Assembly: GCF_947499215.1 (NCBI RefSeq)
Contig: NZ_CANMNI010000003.1
Span: 868,001-932,000 of the forward strand
From: an uncultured Pontibacter sp.
GTDB lineage: Bacteria > Bacteroidota > Bacteroidia > Cytophagales > Hymenobacteraceae
Length of the DNA: 64,000 bases
Direction: 5' to 3'
Part shown: one piece after another, positions 1 through 7,790 of the stretch
How the letters are laid out: every line of letters begins with the position of its first letter
How positions within the stretch are numbered: the stretch's first letter is position 1
Notes under the pieces: model-generated
The model's input: the letters and a program-made list of their open reading frames with translations, nothing else
Told to the model about the DNA's origin: nothing
Databases searched by the model: none
Position numbers and translations under genes: made by a program

Positions 1-10
1 AAATAAAAAG

Positions 11-41
11 GGCTGACTGTAGCAAAACAGTCAGCCTTTTT
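11..41. terminator. Intrinsic terminator, probably bidirectional
   Basis: A perfect 10-bp stem (11-20 with 27-36, loop AGCAAA) is followed by a T run at 37-41 on the plus strand and preceded by an A run that would act as a T run for minus-strand transcription. It sits just beyond the stop of the minus-strand gene at 72-479 and may also end a plus-strand gene left of the window. Confidence 0.8.
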
Positions 42-71
42 ATCTGGTTGAATAAGCGGTTGGTCGGTTGT

Positions 72-479
72 TCAGCAGGCGCGCAACCAGTCGCTGGCTG
101 CCTCTATATTATCAAATTTCTTTATGTAGCTATAGTCAGTCATCAAGCTTAGTGTTTTTTCTGCAGATAAGCGGCTAAACGTACTAGGGGAATATACCCA
201 TGCAAAGCACTCTAATCCCGCGGCGTGCATGCGCGGAAACCAATCTTGGCCTACCCACTTGGCAGCGCCTGACCAAATGCCTTCGATCTTGGTGTTGTCA
301 TTAAGGATCTTGGTGGAACCCGTTTCAATCAGGCATTCCAAAATCTTTTCACAGCTAACCATGATGACGTCGTAGTTCTGAAAACCCTGCCAGTTGACAT
401 ACAGCCAGCCCTCAGCAGGATTAAGCTCAACTAAGATATTGGCTTGCTGATATAAGATTTCGTTTGCAACTAGCTTCAT
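72..479 (-). CDS. STAS/SpoIIAA-like small protein
   Basis: About 135 aa, cytoplasmic, no signal peptide. It belongs to a family of roughly 135-aa STAS-like proteins common in Cytophagales, whose biochemical role is unknown. It is paralogous to the protein at 58420-58830: both share TKILN-N-K, a W in the middle, WFP or WLP, AG---FAWVYS, and a C-terminal A--WL. The start at 479 was chosen because it gives the same length as the paralogue; an upstream in-frame ATG at 569 would add 30 residues without matching sequence. No operon partner is visible, and the next gene to the right is divergent. The family assignment rests on pattern similarity; a role as a regulator or partner-switch component is only a guess. 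Confidence 0.6.
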   Translation of the reverse strand: MKLVANEILYQQANILVELNPAEGWLYVNWQGFQNYDVIMVSCEKILECLIETGSTKILNDNTKIEGIWSGAAKWVGQDWFPRMHAAGLECFAWVYSPSTFSRLSAEKTLSLMTDYSYIKKFDNIEAASDWLRAC

Positions 480-801
480 ACGTTCAATCAAACACAAATC
501 ATCTGTATTATAGTTTACCTTGCAATCACTGATAAAAAGCAATGCATCTATAATGTAAACAGTAAGCACTTCTCAAAAATCAGACCCAATGTTTAACGCT
601 TTAGTTAAAGCCTGTAAACTCATGGTAAACAATTATTATAGCTTTGTGTTAGATTGGTTGGGTCACTTCGGTCTTTCCCATCGAGGGAAATACTTAGTAC
701 GTTTTTTCCATTTTTTGTCCTTTTTTCAAGTCAATATGAGAATGTTAGCTCGAGTTTATTAAGCCTCCAAAAAAATAGATTATAAAAAAAGTTATTTAAA
801 A

Positions 802-832
802 TTTGCATTAAAGCGTTCAGCCTTTACCTTTG
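802..832 (+). promoter_or_regulatory. trp operon promoter, Bacteroidota consensus
   Basis: TTTG at 802-805, exactly 19 nt, then TACCTTTG at 825-832. This matches the known Bacteroidota sigma-ABfr consensus (TTTG, N19, TANNTTTG). Transcription would start near 838-840, about 35 nt before the leader-peptide ATG at 875. The rest of 570-800 is AT-rich, with a short TTTCCC/GGGAAA hairpin near 676-692 and no gene that I can support. Confidence 0.8.
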
Positions 833-874
833 CAACAGAGGGTTGAGCTGTATTTGACCCATTTTAAAAAGAAC

Positions 875-964
875 ATGATCCAAAATCTTCTTCATTCTGC
901 ATGGTGGTGGCACGTTACGCAAAGTATCGTGAACAGACCCGCTATGTTGTATATAAGAAGCTAA
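875..964 (+). CDS. trpL: trp operon leader peptide
   Basis: A 29-codon ORF (MIQNLLHSAWWWHVTQS...) with three consecutive Trp codons, TGG TGG TGG, at 902-910. It lies about 35 nt after the predicted transcription start and just before a terminator and trpE. A ribosome stalled on uncharged tRNA-Trp would sit at 902-910 and disrupt the hairpin 911-931 that follows. That is the architecture of a ribosome-mediated attenuator. The ORF overlaps, in another frame, a spurious upstream extension of trpE. Confidence 0.9.
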   Translation: MIQNLLHSAWWWHVTQSIVNRPAMLYIRS

Positions 965-1023
965 TACAATCTATAGCCAAAGGTATAAAAGCCTGCTGTT
1001 CACCTGAACAGCAGGCTTTTTTT
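911..1023 (+). promoter_or_regulatory. trp attenuator: pause hairpin, antiterminator, terminator
   Basis: Three mutually exclusive structures can be drawn. A hairpin directly after the Trp codons pairs CACG-TAC (911-918) with GTA-CGTG (924-931), with one T-T mismatch. An antiterminator pairs GTGAACAG (929-936) with CTGTTCAC (996-1003), 8 bp. The terminator pairs 991-1002 with 1005-1016 (12 bp) and is followed by seven Ts at 1017-1023. The antiterminator uses the 5' arm of the terminator and overlaps the 3' arm of the first hairpin. So stalling at the Trp codons should favour read-through into trpE at 1045. The pairings are seen in the sequence; the mechanism is inferred from classical attenuators. 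Confidence 0.85.
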
Positions 1024-1044
1024 GTTTTCAACCCTACTCAAACC

Positions 1045-2454
1045 ATGAAAAAATATAAGATCACAACGACGACTAAACGCCTATTGGCCGACACGCTTAC
1101 GCCGGTTAGTGTATACCTGAAGCTTCGCGACCGTTTCCCAAACAGCATCCTGCTGGAGAGTTCGGATTACCACGGCGCCGAAAACAGCTTCTCTTATATC
1201 TGCTGCAGCCCGATGGCCAGCATAAAAGCTGAAAATGAAGTGCTGACGGAAATATTTCCAGATGGTAGTACCGTTGAAACGCCAATCTCCAGCGACGTAA
1301 ATATACCTGCCAGACTTTCGGCTTTTGCCGGCAGATTTGAGTCCGAGCAAAACAGCTTCAACTTTATCAGCAATGGTTTGTTTGGCTACATGAACTATGA
1401 TGCGGTACGTTATTTTGAAGACATTAAGCTTGACTTGCGTGCCGACCGCCAACAGATGCCCGACCTGTACTATGCCGTGTACCGCTACATTATTGCGATT
1501 AACCATTTCACCAACGAAGCCTATATTTTTTCGCATACCTGTGGCGATTCCGATTACGATGGTATCGCGCAACTCGAAGCCTTACTCAATAGTCGCAACA
1601 TTCCGAGCTATACCTTTAAGTCGATAGGGGACGAGGCTTGCAATATAGGTAGAGAGGCTTTTTTGCAGAACATTAAGCGGGCAAAGGAGCATTGCTTCCG
1701 GGGCGATGTGTTTCAGTTGGTGCTTTCCCGCCGCTTTGAGCAGGCCTTTCAGGGAGACGATTTTAACGTGTACCGGGCGCTTCGCTCTGTCAATCCTTCG
1801 CCATACTTGTTCTACTTCGACTATGGCAGCTTCAAAATCTTCGGCTCCTCGCCAGAGGCGCAGCTGGTGATCAAAGACGGGAAAGCGAGTATTTTTCCGA
1901 TTGCGGGGACTTTCCGAAGAACAGGAGACGATGCAGCGGATGCTGCCTTGGCAGAAAAGCTACTCGCTGACCCCAAAGAAAACGCAGAGCACGTGATGCT
2001 GGTGGACTTGGCCCGTAACGACCTAAGCCGAAACGGCCATAGCGTGGAGGTGGAGACTTTCCGGGAGATACAGTTTTACTCCCACGTCATTCACTTGGTG
2101 TCAAAGGTATCAGGCCAACTTCATTATCAGGAAGATTCACTGCAGATGGTAGCCAGTACTTTCCCGGCAGGTACGCTTTCTGGGGCTCCCAAATACAAGG
2201 CCATGCAGCTGATCGATCAGTACGAAACCACCAATCGCTCTTTCTACGGAGGCTGCATCGGTTTCATGGATTTCAACGGCAATTTCAACAGCGCCATCAT
2301 GATCCGTTCTTTCCTGAGCAAAGACTACAAACTTTTCTACCAAGCTGGTGCCGGCATTGTGGCCGCCTCTGACGAGAACAGCGAATTGCAGGAAGTAGAC
2401 AATAAACTAATGGCTTTGCGCAAAGCCCTCACTTTAGCACAGGAGATCAACTAA
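1045..2454 (+). CDS. trpE: Anthranilate synthase component I
   Basis: 469 aa. Converts chorismate to anthranilate using ammonia supplied by TrpG; first committed step of tryptophan synthesis, cytoplasmic. The C-terminal two thirds carry the chorismate-binding fold, with motifs IAGTFRRTG, DLARNDLSRN and the signature GTLSGAPKYKAMQLI. The start at 1045 (MKKYKITTTTKRLL) was preferred over an open extension to 901, because the extension runs through the leader peptide and the terminator hairpin. TrpE proteins of this type also begin here. It is the first structural gene after the attenuator, and trpG follows after one base. Feedback inhibition by Trp is usual for the family but cannot be read here. 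Could in principle be a PabB, but the trp context argues against it. Confidence 0.96.
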   Translation: MKKYKITTTTKRLLADTLTPVSVYLKLRDRFPNSILLESSDYHGAENSFSYICCSPMASIKAENEVLTEIFPDGSTVETPISSDVNIPARLSAFAGRFESEQNSFNFISNGLFGYMNYDAVRYFEDIKLDLRADRQQMPDLYYAVYRYIIAINHFTNEAYIFSHTCGDSDYDGIAQLEALLNSRNIPSYTFKSIGDEACNIGREAFLQNIKRAKEHCFRGDVFQLVLSRRFEQAFQGDDFNVYRALRSVNPSPYLFYFDYGSFKIFGSSPEAQLVIKDGKASIFPIAGTFRRTGDDAADAALAEKLLADPKENAEHVMLVDLARNDLSRNGHSVEVETFREIQFYSHVIHLVSKVSGQLHYQEDSLQMVASTFPAGTLSGAPKYKAMQLIDQYETTNRSFYGGCIGFMDFNGNFNSAIMIRSFLSKDYKLFYQAGAGIVAASDENSELQEVDNKLMALRKALTLAQEIN

Positions 2455-2455
2455 T

Positions 2456-3019
2456 ATGAAAGTTCTGGTAATCGACAACTACGATTCCTTCACCTACAAC
2501 CTTGTACACTTGCTACAAGAACTTGGGGCAGAGGTAACCGTGCGAAGAAACGACAAGACAAGCTTAGAGGAAGTATCGCAATATAAGAAGATCATGCTGT
2601 CGCCGGGACCCGGTATACCTGACGAAGCGGGAATGCTGAAGGAAATCATCCGTGAGTTTGGAGCAACTAAAAGTCTTTTCGGGGTATGCCTTGGACATCA
2701 GGCGATAGGTGAGGTGTACGGAGGCAAGTTGTTTAACAGCAACGAGGTATGGCACGGCATTGCTACCCCTGTTGAAGTAGTTTGTGATGAGGAAGCACTT
2801 TTTCAAAACCTCCCGAAACAATTCAGCACCGGTCGCTACCACTCTTGGCTGGTAGAACAGAACTTACCTGAATGTCTGGTGCCAACGGCAGTGGATGGAA
2901 CCGGGAATATTATGGCGCTGCGCCACAGCGACTATGATGTGCGCGGCGTGCAGTTCCATCCGGAGTCTGTGCTGACGGAGCACGGACGGGAGATGATCAA
3001 AAACTGGTTAACACATTAA
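2456..3019 (+). CDS. trpG: Anthranilate synthase component II (glutamine amidotransferase)
   Basis: 187 aa, class I glutamine amidotransferase that hydrolyses glutamine and passes ammonia to TrpE. Visible motifs are DNYDSFTYNLVH at the N-terminus, the oxyanion stretch SPGPGIPDEAG, the nucleophile in GVCLGHQAIGE, and the catalytic His-Glu in QFHPESVLT. Length is normal for a stand-alone TrpG/PabA. It begins one base after the trpE stop, so the two are translationally close. TrpG can also serve para-aminobenzoate synthesis in organisms with no separate pabA; whether that applies here cannot be seen. Confidence 0.96.
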   Translation: MKVLVIDNYDSFTYNLVHLLQELGAEVTVRRNDKTSLEEVSQYKKIMLSPGPGIPDEAGMLKEIIREFGATKSLFGVCLGHQAIGEVYGGKLFNSNEVWHGIATPVEVVCDEEALFQNLPKQFSTGRYHSWLVEQNLPECLVPTAVDGTGNIMALRHSDYDVRGVQFHPESVLTEHGREMIKNWLTH

Positions 3020-3020
3020 A

Positions 3021-3089
3021 TGTCATCTCGATGATAGGAGAGATCTGAATTAGAAATGCAGCAGATTTCTCGCTGTTCTCGAAAAGACA
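3021..3089. repeat. REP-like inverted repeat (TGTCATCTCGA...AGATCT family)
   Basis: Imperfect inverted repeat in the trpG-trpD gap: TGTCATCTCGA-GAGAGATCTGA (3021-3048) against CAGATTTCTCGCTGTTCTCGAAAAGACA (3062-3089). The same family recurs with better preserved arms at 47611-47698. Such elements are common between genes in Cytophagales. Transcribed inside the trp operon, it would fold into a hairpin with no T run. Confidence 0.7.
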
Positions 3090-3102
3090 AAAAATATCAA
3101 CC

Positions 3103-4113
3103 ATGAAAGAAATACTGAACCACTTATTTGAACATAAAACGCTGAGCAGGGAACAGGCGCGTGAGGTGCTGAAGAATATTGCCGCCGGTAGGTATAACCA
3201 AAGCCAGATCTCGAGCTTTCTGACCGTTTACATGATGCGCAGCATTACTGTGGAGGAATTGGAAGGCTTTCGAAATGCCTTGCTGGAGTTGTGTCACCGG
3301 GTAGAACTGGACTCTTATGACCCGATGGACCTGTGCGGCACGGGCGGCGATGGGAAGGATACCTTCAACATTTCTACGCTATCTTCCTTTGTGGTAGCTG
3401 CAAATGGGATTGCAGTCGCCAAGCATGGCAACTATGGCGTTTCCTCGTCCTGCGGCTCTTCCAACGTGCTGGAGGCTTTGGGTATTCAATTCACCACCGA
3501 CAAAGACAAGTTGGAACGCAGCATTGCAGAGTATAATATTTGCTTCCTGCATGCCCCGCTTTTCCACCCGGCCATGAAGAGTGTCGGACCAATCCGCAAA
3601 GACCTCGGCGTAAAGACTTTCTTTAACATGCTCGGGCCGATGGTAAATCCAGCTTTCCCGAAGAAACAGCTGGTGGGGGTCTTCAGTCTGGAACTGGCGC
3701 GTATGTACGGCTACCTCTACCAACAGCAACCTGACATTAGGTATAGCATCCTCCATACCTTGGACGGCTACGACGAGATCTCCCTGACGAGCCCCTTCAA
3801 AATGATTGCAGATAGCAAAGAACAATTGCTCGACGCTAGTGATTTAGGGCTTGGCCGTCTGGAGCACAACCAGATCAAAGGGGGAGAAGGTATAGCCGAT
3901 TCTGCTGAGATTTTCCTTAAGGTGCTCAAAGGCGAAGGCACGGCCGCCCAAACTGATGTAGTCGCTGCCAATGCAGGCATGGCCATCCACTGCGCCCGTC
4001 CCGGAACCGCTATACCTGATGCCGTGGATTTGTCTAAAGAAACACTGCAATCAGGTAGGGCTTATACCTTATTTAACAAGCTGATAAATGACAGCAAGCT
4101 GGTAACAGCCTAA
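3103..4113 (+). CDS. trpD: Anthranilate phosphoribosyltransferase
   Basis: 336 aa. Transfers the phosphoribosyl group of PRPP to anthranilate, second step of the Trp branch. Visible are the N-terminal helical domain, the PRPP-binding glycine-rich loop CGTGGDGKDTFNIST near residue 72, KHGNYGVSSSCGSSN with the conserved KHGN, and GPMVNPA. Length is typical. It stands 83 nt after trpG, and the gap is filled by a REP-like inverted repeat. A single-function TrpD, not fused to TrpG as in enterobacteria. Confidence 0.96.
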   Translation: MKEILNHLFEHKTLSREQAREVLKNIAAGRYNQSQISSFLTVYMMRSITVEELEGFRNALLELCHRVELDSYDPMDLCGTGGDGKDTFNISTLSSFVVAANGIAVAKHGNYGVSSSCGSSNVLEALGIQFTTDKDKLERSIAEYNICFLHAPLFHPAMKSVGPIRKDLGVKTFFNMLGPMVNPAFPKKQLVGVFSLELARMYGYLYQQQPDIRYSILHTLDGYDEISLTSPFKMIADSKEQLLDASDLGLGRLEHNQIKGGEGIADSAEIFLKVLKGEGTAAQTDVVAANAGMAIHCARPGTAIPDAVDLSKETLQSGRAYTLFNKLINDSKLVTA

Positions 4114-4172
4114 TCAATTTCAAATTATTAGAGCATCCTGTTAATACATTATATAATTAGCACATTAAAACC

Positions 4173-4997
4173 ATGAACATTCTTGACGAGATCATTGCCC
4201 ATAAATACAAAGAAGTTGAAGACCGTAAGGCGCTATACCCGGTAAAACTACTGGAGAAGAGCTTATACTTCGAGACGCCTTGTCTTTCACTGGAACGCTA
4301 CCTGTTGCGACCAGACAAGAGTGGCATCATTGCTGAAATCAAGCGCAAATCACCCTCTAAAGGAGATATCAACCCTTACGTGTCAGTAGAGCGAACTTCG
4401 ATCGGCTACATGCAGGCGGGAGCTTCGGCTCTTTCAATTCTAACGGATACTCAATACTTTGGAGGCAAAAACGAAGACCTGATGATCGCTCGCAAGTATA
4501 ACTACTGCCCGATCCTGCGAAAAGATTTCACAGTGGACGAGTACCAGATCGTAGAGGCCAAGTCGATCGGTGCTGATGCCATTTTGCTAATCGCTGCGGC
4601 TTTGGAGCCTACTAAGCTGAAACAACTGGCTGCTTTTGCCCGCTCGTTTGGACTGGAAGTATTGCTGGAAGTGCATTCTCAGCAAGAACTGGAAGCTTCG
4701 TTGAGTGAGGATGCGACGATTGTCGGAGTGAACAACCGCAATCTCCAGACTTTCCAAACGGATGTGGCCTTGTCCTTAGAATTGGCGCAGCACATCCCTG
4801 CAGGTATAACCAAGGTATCTGAAAGCGGATTGAAATCACCGAAAACACTGGTAGAGTTGCAGGTGGCGGGTTACAATGGTTTCCTGATCGGGGAGACATT
4901 CATGACAGACGGTCGTCCGGAGCGTGCAGCCGCTGAGTTTATCCGTGAACTGCGTCAGCTGCAACAAAACGTTTCGCTTGTACAGGCGCAGTCGTAA
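4173..4997 (+). CDS. trpC: Indole-3-glycerol phosphate synthase
   Basis: 274 aa TIM barrel. Closes the indole ring by decarboxylating CdRP to indole-3-glycerol phosphate. Conserved pieces are IIAEIKRKSPSKGDI with the substrate Lys, CPILRKDFTVDEYQI, VLLEVHSQQELE, GVNNRNLQTF and VSESGLKSP. Not fused to TrpF, which is the separate next gene. A 59-nt AT-rich gap separates it from trpD. The C-terminal tail is slightly longer than usual, without recognisable features. Confidence 0.96.
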   Translation: MNILDEIIAHKYKEVEDRKALYPVKLLEKSLYFETPCLSLERYLLRPDKSGIIAEIKRKSPSKGDINPYVSVERTSIGYMQAGASALSILTDTQYFGGKNEDLMIARKYNYCPILRKDFTVDEYQIVEAKSIGADAILLIAAALEPTKLKQLAAFARSFGLEVLLEVHSQQELEASLSEDATIVGVNNRNLQTFQTDVALSLELAQHIPAGITKVSESGLKSPKTLVELQVAGYNGFLIGETFMTDGRPERAAAEFIRELRQLQQNVSLVQAQS

Positions 4998-5025
4998 GTG
5001 GGAGTCAGTATAACAATCTGGTAGA

Positions 5026-5667
5026 ATGAAAGACCTGAAAATAAAAGTATGCGGGATGCGCGATCCGGAAAACATCCGGCAGGTGGCGGCACTGCAACCC
5101 GATTATATGGGCTTTATTTTTTATGAAGGCTCCAAACGCTACTGCGAAGCATGCATTACGCCGCAGCTTTTAGCTGAGCTGCCGGAAGGTATACAGAAAG
5201 TGGGCGTTTTTGTGAATGAAGCTACTGAAGTTATTCAGGAGATTGTTCAGAAGTATGGGTTGGATCTGGTACAGTTGCACGGCCGCGAAACGCCGGGCCA
5301 GTGCCGGGAATTGCAAGAGGCGGGTATACGATTAATCAAGGCTTTTTCGGTTGACGACCGCTTTGTGTTTGAGAACACTTTGCTCTACGAACGCTACTGC
5401 GACTATTTGCTGTTCGACACCCGCGGGAACAACTACGGCGGCAACGGCACTGTCTTCGATTGGGAAATGCTGAAAGGTTACTTCTCGCCTCTTCCATATT
5501 TCCTGAGCGGCGGTCTGAATCTGGAAAACCTTCAGAGCAAGGAGTTTGAAGAGCTTCGTCCAAAGCCTTTCGCGATTGACGTAAACAGCGGTTTTGAACT
5601 AAAGCCGGGACTGAAGGATGTGGGTAAATTGAAGGAGCTGATCACCAAGTTTAGAGTTAGTAATTAA
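5026..5667 (+). CDS. trpF: Phosphoribosylanthranilate isomerase
   Basis: 213 aa TIM barrel performing the Amadori rearrangement of PRA to CdRP. The N-terminal KIKVCGMRDPENI holds the catalytic Cys, and LLFDTRGNNYGGNGTVFDW holds the catalytic Asp; LSGGL and AIDVNSGFE form the phosphate-binding end. Length is normal. In biochemical order TrpF acts before TrpC, though its gene follows. A 154-nt gap carrying a GC-rich inverted repeat separates it from trpB. Confidence 0.95.
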   Translation: MKDLKIKVCGMRDPENIRQVAALQPDYMGFIFYEGSKRYCEACITPQLLAELPEGIQKVGVFVNEATEVIQEIVQKYGLDLVQLHGRETPGQCRELQEAGIRLIKAFSVDDRFVFENTLLYERYCDYLLFDTRGNNYGGNGTVFDWEMLKGYFSPLPYFLSGGLNLENLQSKEFEELRPKPFAIDVNSGFELKPGLKDVGKLKELITKFRVSN

Positions 5668-5678
5668 GAAAATTTTAT

Positions 5679-5795
5679 AGCGCGAGCTTCCTCGCTCGTG
5701 TTTATCATAGGGGGTCTCTGGCTCAGTTGTAAGGAGTCTCGGCTTAACACTAGGGGCCACCACAATAGCTAGTCGCGAGCGAGGACGCTCGCGCC
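5679..5795. repeat. REP-like inverted repeat (GCGCGAGC...GCTCGCG family)
   Basis: Left arm AGCGCGAGCTTCCTCGCTCGTG (5679-5700, itself nearly palindromic) and right arm CGCGAGCGAGGACGCTCGCGCC (5774-5795) bracket about 70 nt between trpF and trpB. The arms read GAGCGAGGA/TCCTCGCTC and are more GC-rich than the surroundings. This is a different family from the TGTCATCTCGA elements. It would form a hairpin inside the trp transcript and could affect trpB expression or mRNA decay; that is inference. Confidence 0.7.
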
Positions 5796-5821
5796 ATGCA
5801 GAACCAAAAGATAAAAAACAC

Positions 5822-7012
5822 ATGAAATACTCAGTAGACGAAAACGGATTTTACGGCAAGTTCGGCGGGGCTTATGTCCCGGAAATGCTATACCCGAATG
5901 TGGAGGAGCTCCGGGAGAACTATTTGAAGATTATGGCAGAGCCGGATTTTCAGGAGGAAATGCAAAGCTTGCTCCGCGATTACGTGGGACGGCCGACGCC
6001 CCTATACTTTGCCAAGCGCCTTTCCGAAAAGTATAACACGAACATCTACCTCAAGCGGGAAGACCTTAATCATACTGGTGCACATAAGATCAACAATACG
6101 ATTGGGCAGATTTTGCTGGCAAAGCGTCTGGGCAAAACCCGCATCATTGCGGAAACTGGTGCCGGTCAGCATGGCGTGGCTACCGCTACGGTTTGTGCAC
6201 TGATGAACCTCGAGTGCATCGTGTACATGGGTGAAGTAGACATTGAGCGACAGGCCCCTAATGTGGCTCGCATGAAGATGTTAGGCGCCACGGTAGTGCC
6301 TGCCACCAGCGGTAGCCGTACCCTCAAAGATGCGACCAACGAAGCCATCCGCGACTGGATCAACAACCCCGAAGATACCTATTATATCATCGGCTCCGTG
6401 GTAGGTCCGCACCCATACCCAGACATGGTGGCTCGTTTTCAGGCGGTGATCTCAGAAGAAATGAAAGCGCAGTTGCTGGAGAAGACCGGCAGTGAGAACC
6501 CGGATTATGTCGTGGCCTGTGTAGGCGGCGGCAGCAATGCAGCCGGTGCTTTTTACCACTACCTCGATACGCCAGAGGTGAAGCTCGTGGCGGTTGAGGC
6601 TGCTGGCCTAGGTATAGACTCCGGTGAGTCGGCCGCTACCTCAGTCCTAGGCAAAGAAGGTATTATCCATGGCAGTCGCACTTTGCTGATGCAGACGGAA
6701 GACGGACAGGTAACAGAGCCTTACTCTATTTCTGCGGGCTTGGATTACCCGGGAGTAGGACCGCTGCATGCGCATCTGCACCAGTCCGGTCGTGCCATTT
6801 TTGAGAGTATCACGGACGAGGAGGCCTTGCAGGCGGTGTTGGAACTGACCAGACTCGAAGGCATTATACCTGCGCTTGAGACAGCCCACGCCTTGGCCGC
6901 AATTGGCAGACTGGGCGCGAAGCCAAGTGATGTGGTGGTAATCAACCTTTCAGGACGCGGTGACAAAGATTTGGCAACTTACTTAGACAGATTCAACCTA
7001 GATGGAAAATAG
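5822..7012 (+). CDS. trpB: Tryptophan synthase beta chain
   Basis: 396 aa PLP enzyme that condenses indole with serine to give tryptophan; works in the alpha2-beta2 complex with TrpA. Visible are the entry motif [15 protein letters not shown], the PLP lysine in [11 protein letters not shown] near residue 87, the catalytic Glu region [10 protein letters not shown], the phosphate cup VGGGSNAAG and the C-terminal LSGRGDKD. Full length for a TrpB1-type enzyme. It overlaps trpA by 11 nt, so translation is likely coupled, as expected for subunits of one complex. Confidence 0.97.
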   Translation: MKYSVDENGFYGKFGGAYVPEMLYPNVEELRENYLKIMAEPDFQEEMQSLLRDYVGRPTPLYFAKRLSEKYNTNIYLKREDLNHTGAHKINNTIGQILLAKRLGKTRIIAETGAGQHGVATATVCALMNLECIVYMGEVDIERQAPNVARMKMLGATVVPATSGSRTLKDATNEAIRDWINNPEDTYYIIGSVVGPHPYPDMVARFQAVISEEMKAQLLEKTGSENPDYVVACVGGGSNAAGAFYHYLDTPEVKLVAVEAAGLGIDSGESAATSVLGKEGIIHGSRTLLMQTEDGQVTEPYSISAGLDYPGVGPLHAHLHQSGRAIFESITDEEALQAVLELTRLEGIIPALETAHALAAIGRLGAKPSDVVVINLSGRGDKDLATYLDRFNLDGK

Positions 7013-7790
7013 AATTCAGCAATTATTCGCTCAAAAGCCGCAGGGCTTGCTCTCAGTCTATTTCACGGCAGGCTTCCCTAACTTGGAGGACACCGTGCCA
7101 ATCATGCTGGAGCTTGAGAAAAATGGGGTAGACTTGATTGAAATAGGTATGCCTTTCTCGGATCCATTGGCCGACGGTCCGACCATCCAGCAAAGCTCCG
7201 AAGTAGCGATCCGCAACGGCATGACCATACCCAAGCTGTTTGAGCAATTGCAGGATATCCGCCAGCATACCCAGATTCCGCTGGTGCTGATGGGCTACCT
7301 GAACCCGGTGATGCAGTATGGGATGGAGCGCTTTCTGCAAAAAGCCAGTGAATTAGGTATCGACGGTTTGATTCTGCCGGACCTGCCTTTGTCGGATTAT
7401 GTGCGGGAATATAAGGCCTTGTTCGAGCGATATGGTCTCAGTAATATCTTCCTGATCACGCCGCAGACGCCGGAACAACGCATCCGCGAAATCGATACGC
7501 ACACCAATGGCTTTATTTATATGGTATCTTCCGCTTCAGTGACGGGCAGCACAACGGGGCAGTCGGTGGTAAACACGTCTTATTTTGAGCGTGTGAACGG
7601 AATGGGCCTGCGCAATCCGGGCATCATCGGTTTTGGCATTCACAACCACGACACGTTCACGCAGGCCTGTAACCACGCCAGCGGCGCTATCATCGGCAGT
7701 GCTTTTATCAAGGCATTAGCCAAGGAGGGGAACCTTCACGAAAAAATCAGCACATTTATTCAAAGTATCAGACAGAACGAAATCGCATGA
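7002..7790 (+). CDS. trpA: Tryptophan synthase alpha chain
   Basis: 262 aa TIM barrel cleaving indole-3-glycerol phosphate and channelling indole to TrpB. The catalytic Glu lies in [16 protein letters not shown], the catalytic Asp in GLILPDLPL, and the phosphate loop in [10 protein letters not shown]. Start overlaps the trpB end by 11 nt; its stop overlaps the start of the DAHP synthase gene by 4 nt (ATGA), showing that the latter is an integral part of the operon. Confidence 0.97.
   Translation: MENRIQQLFAQKPQGLLSVYFTAGFPNLEDTVPIMLELEKNGVDLIEIGMPFSDPLADGPTIQQSSEVAIRNGMTIPKLFEQLQDIRQHTQIPLVLMGYLNPVMQYGMERFLQKASELGIDGLILPDLPLSDYVREYKALFERYGLSNIFLITPQTPEQRIREIDTHTNGFIYMVSSASVTGSTTGQSVVNTSYFERVNGMGLRNPGIIGFGIHNHDTFTQACNHASGAIIGSAFIKALAKEGNLHEKISTFIQSIRQNEIA

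Noticed and set aside
901..1044. Open extension of trpE by 48 codons
   Set aside because: It runs through the leader peptide in another frame and through the terminator stem and T run; family alignment starts at 1045.
7053..7340. 95-aa minus-strand ORF inside trpA (representative of many)
   Set aside because: Shadow of a conserved gene in another frame; no independent support.
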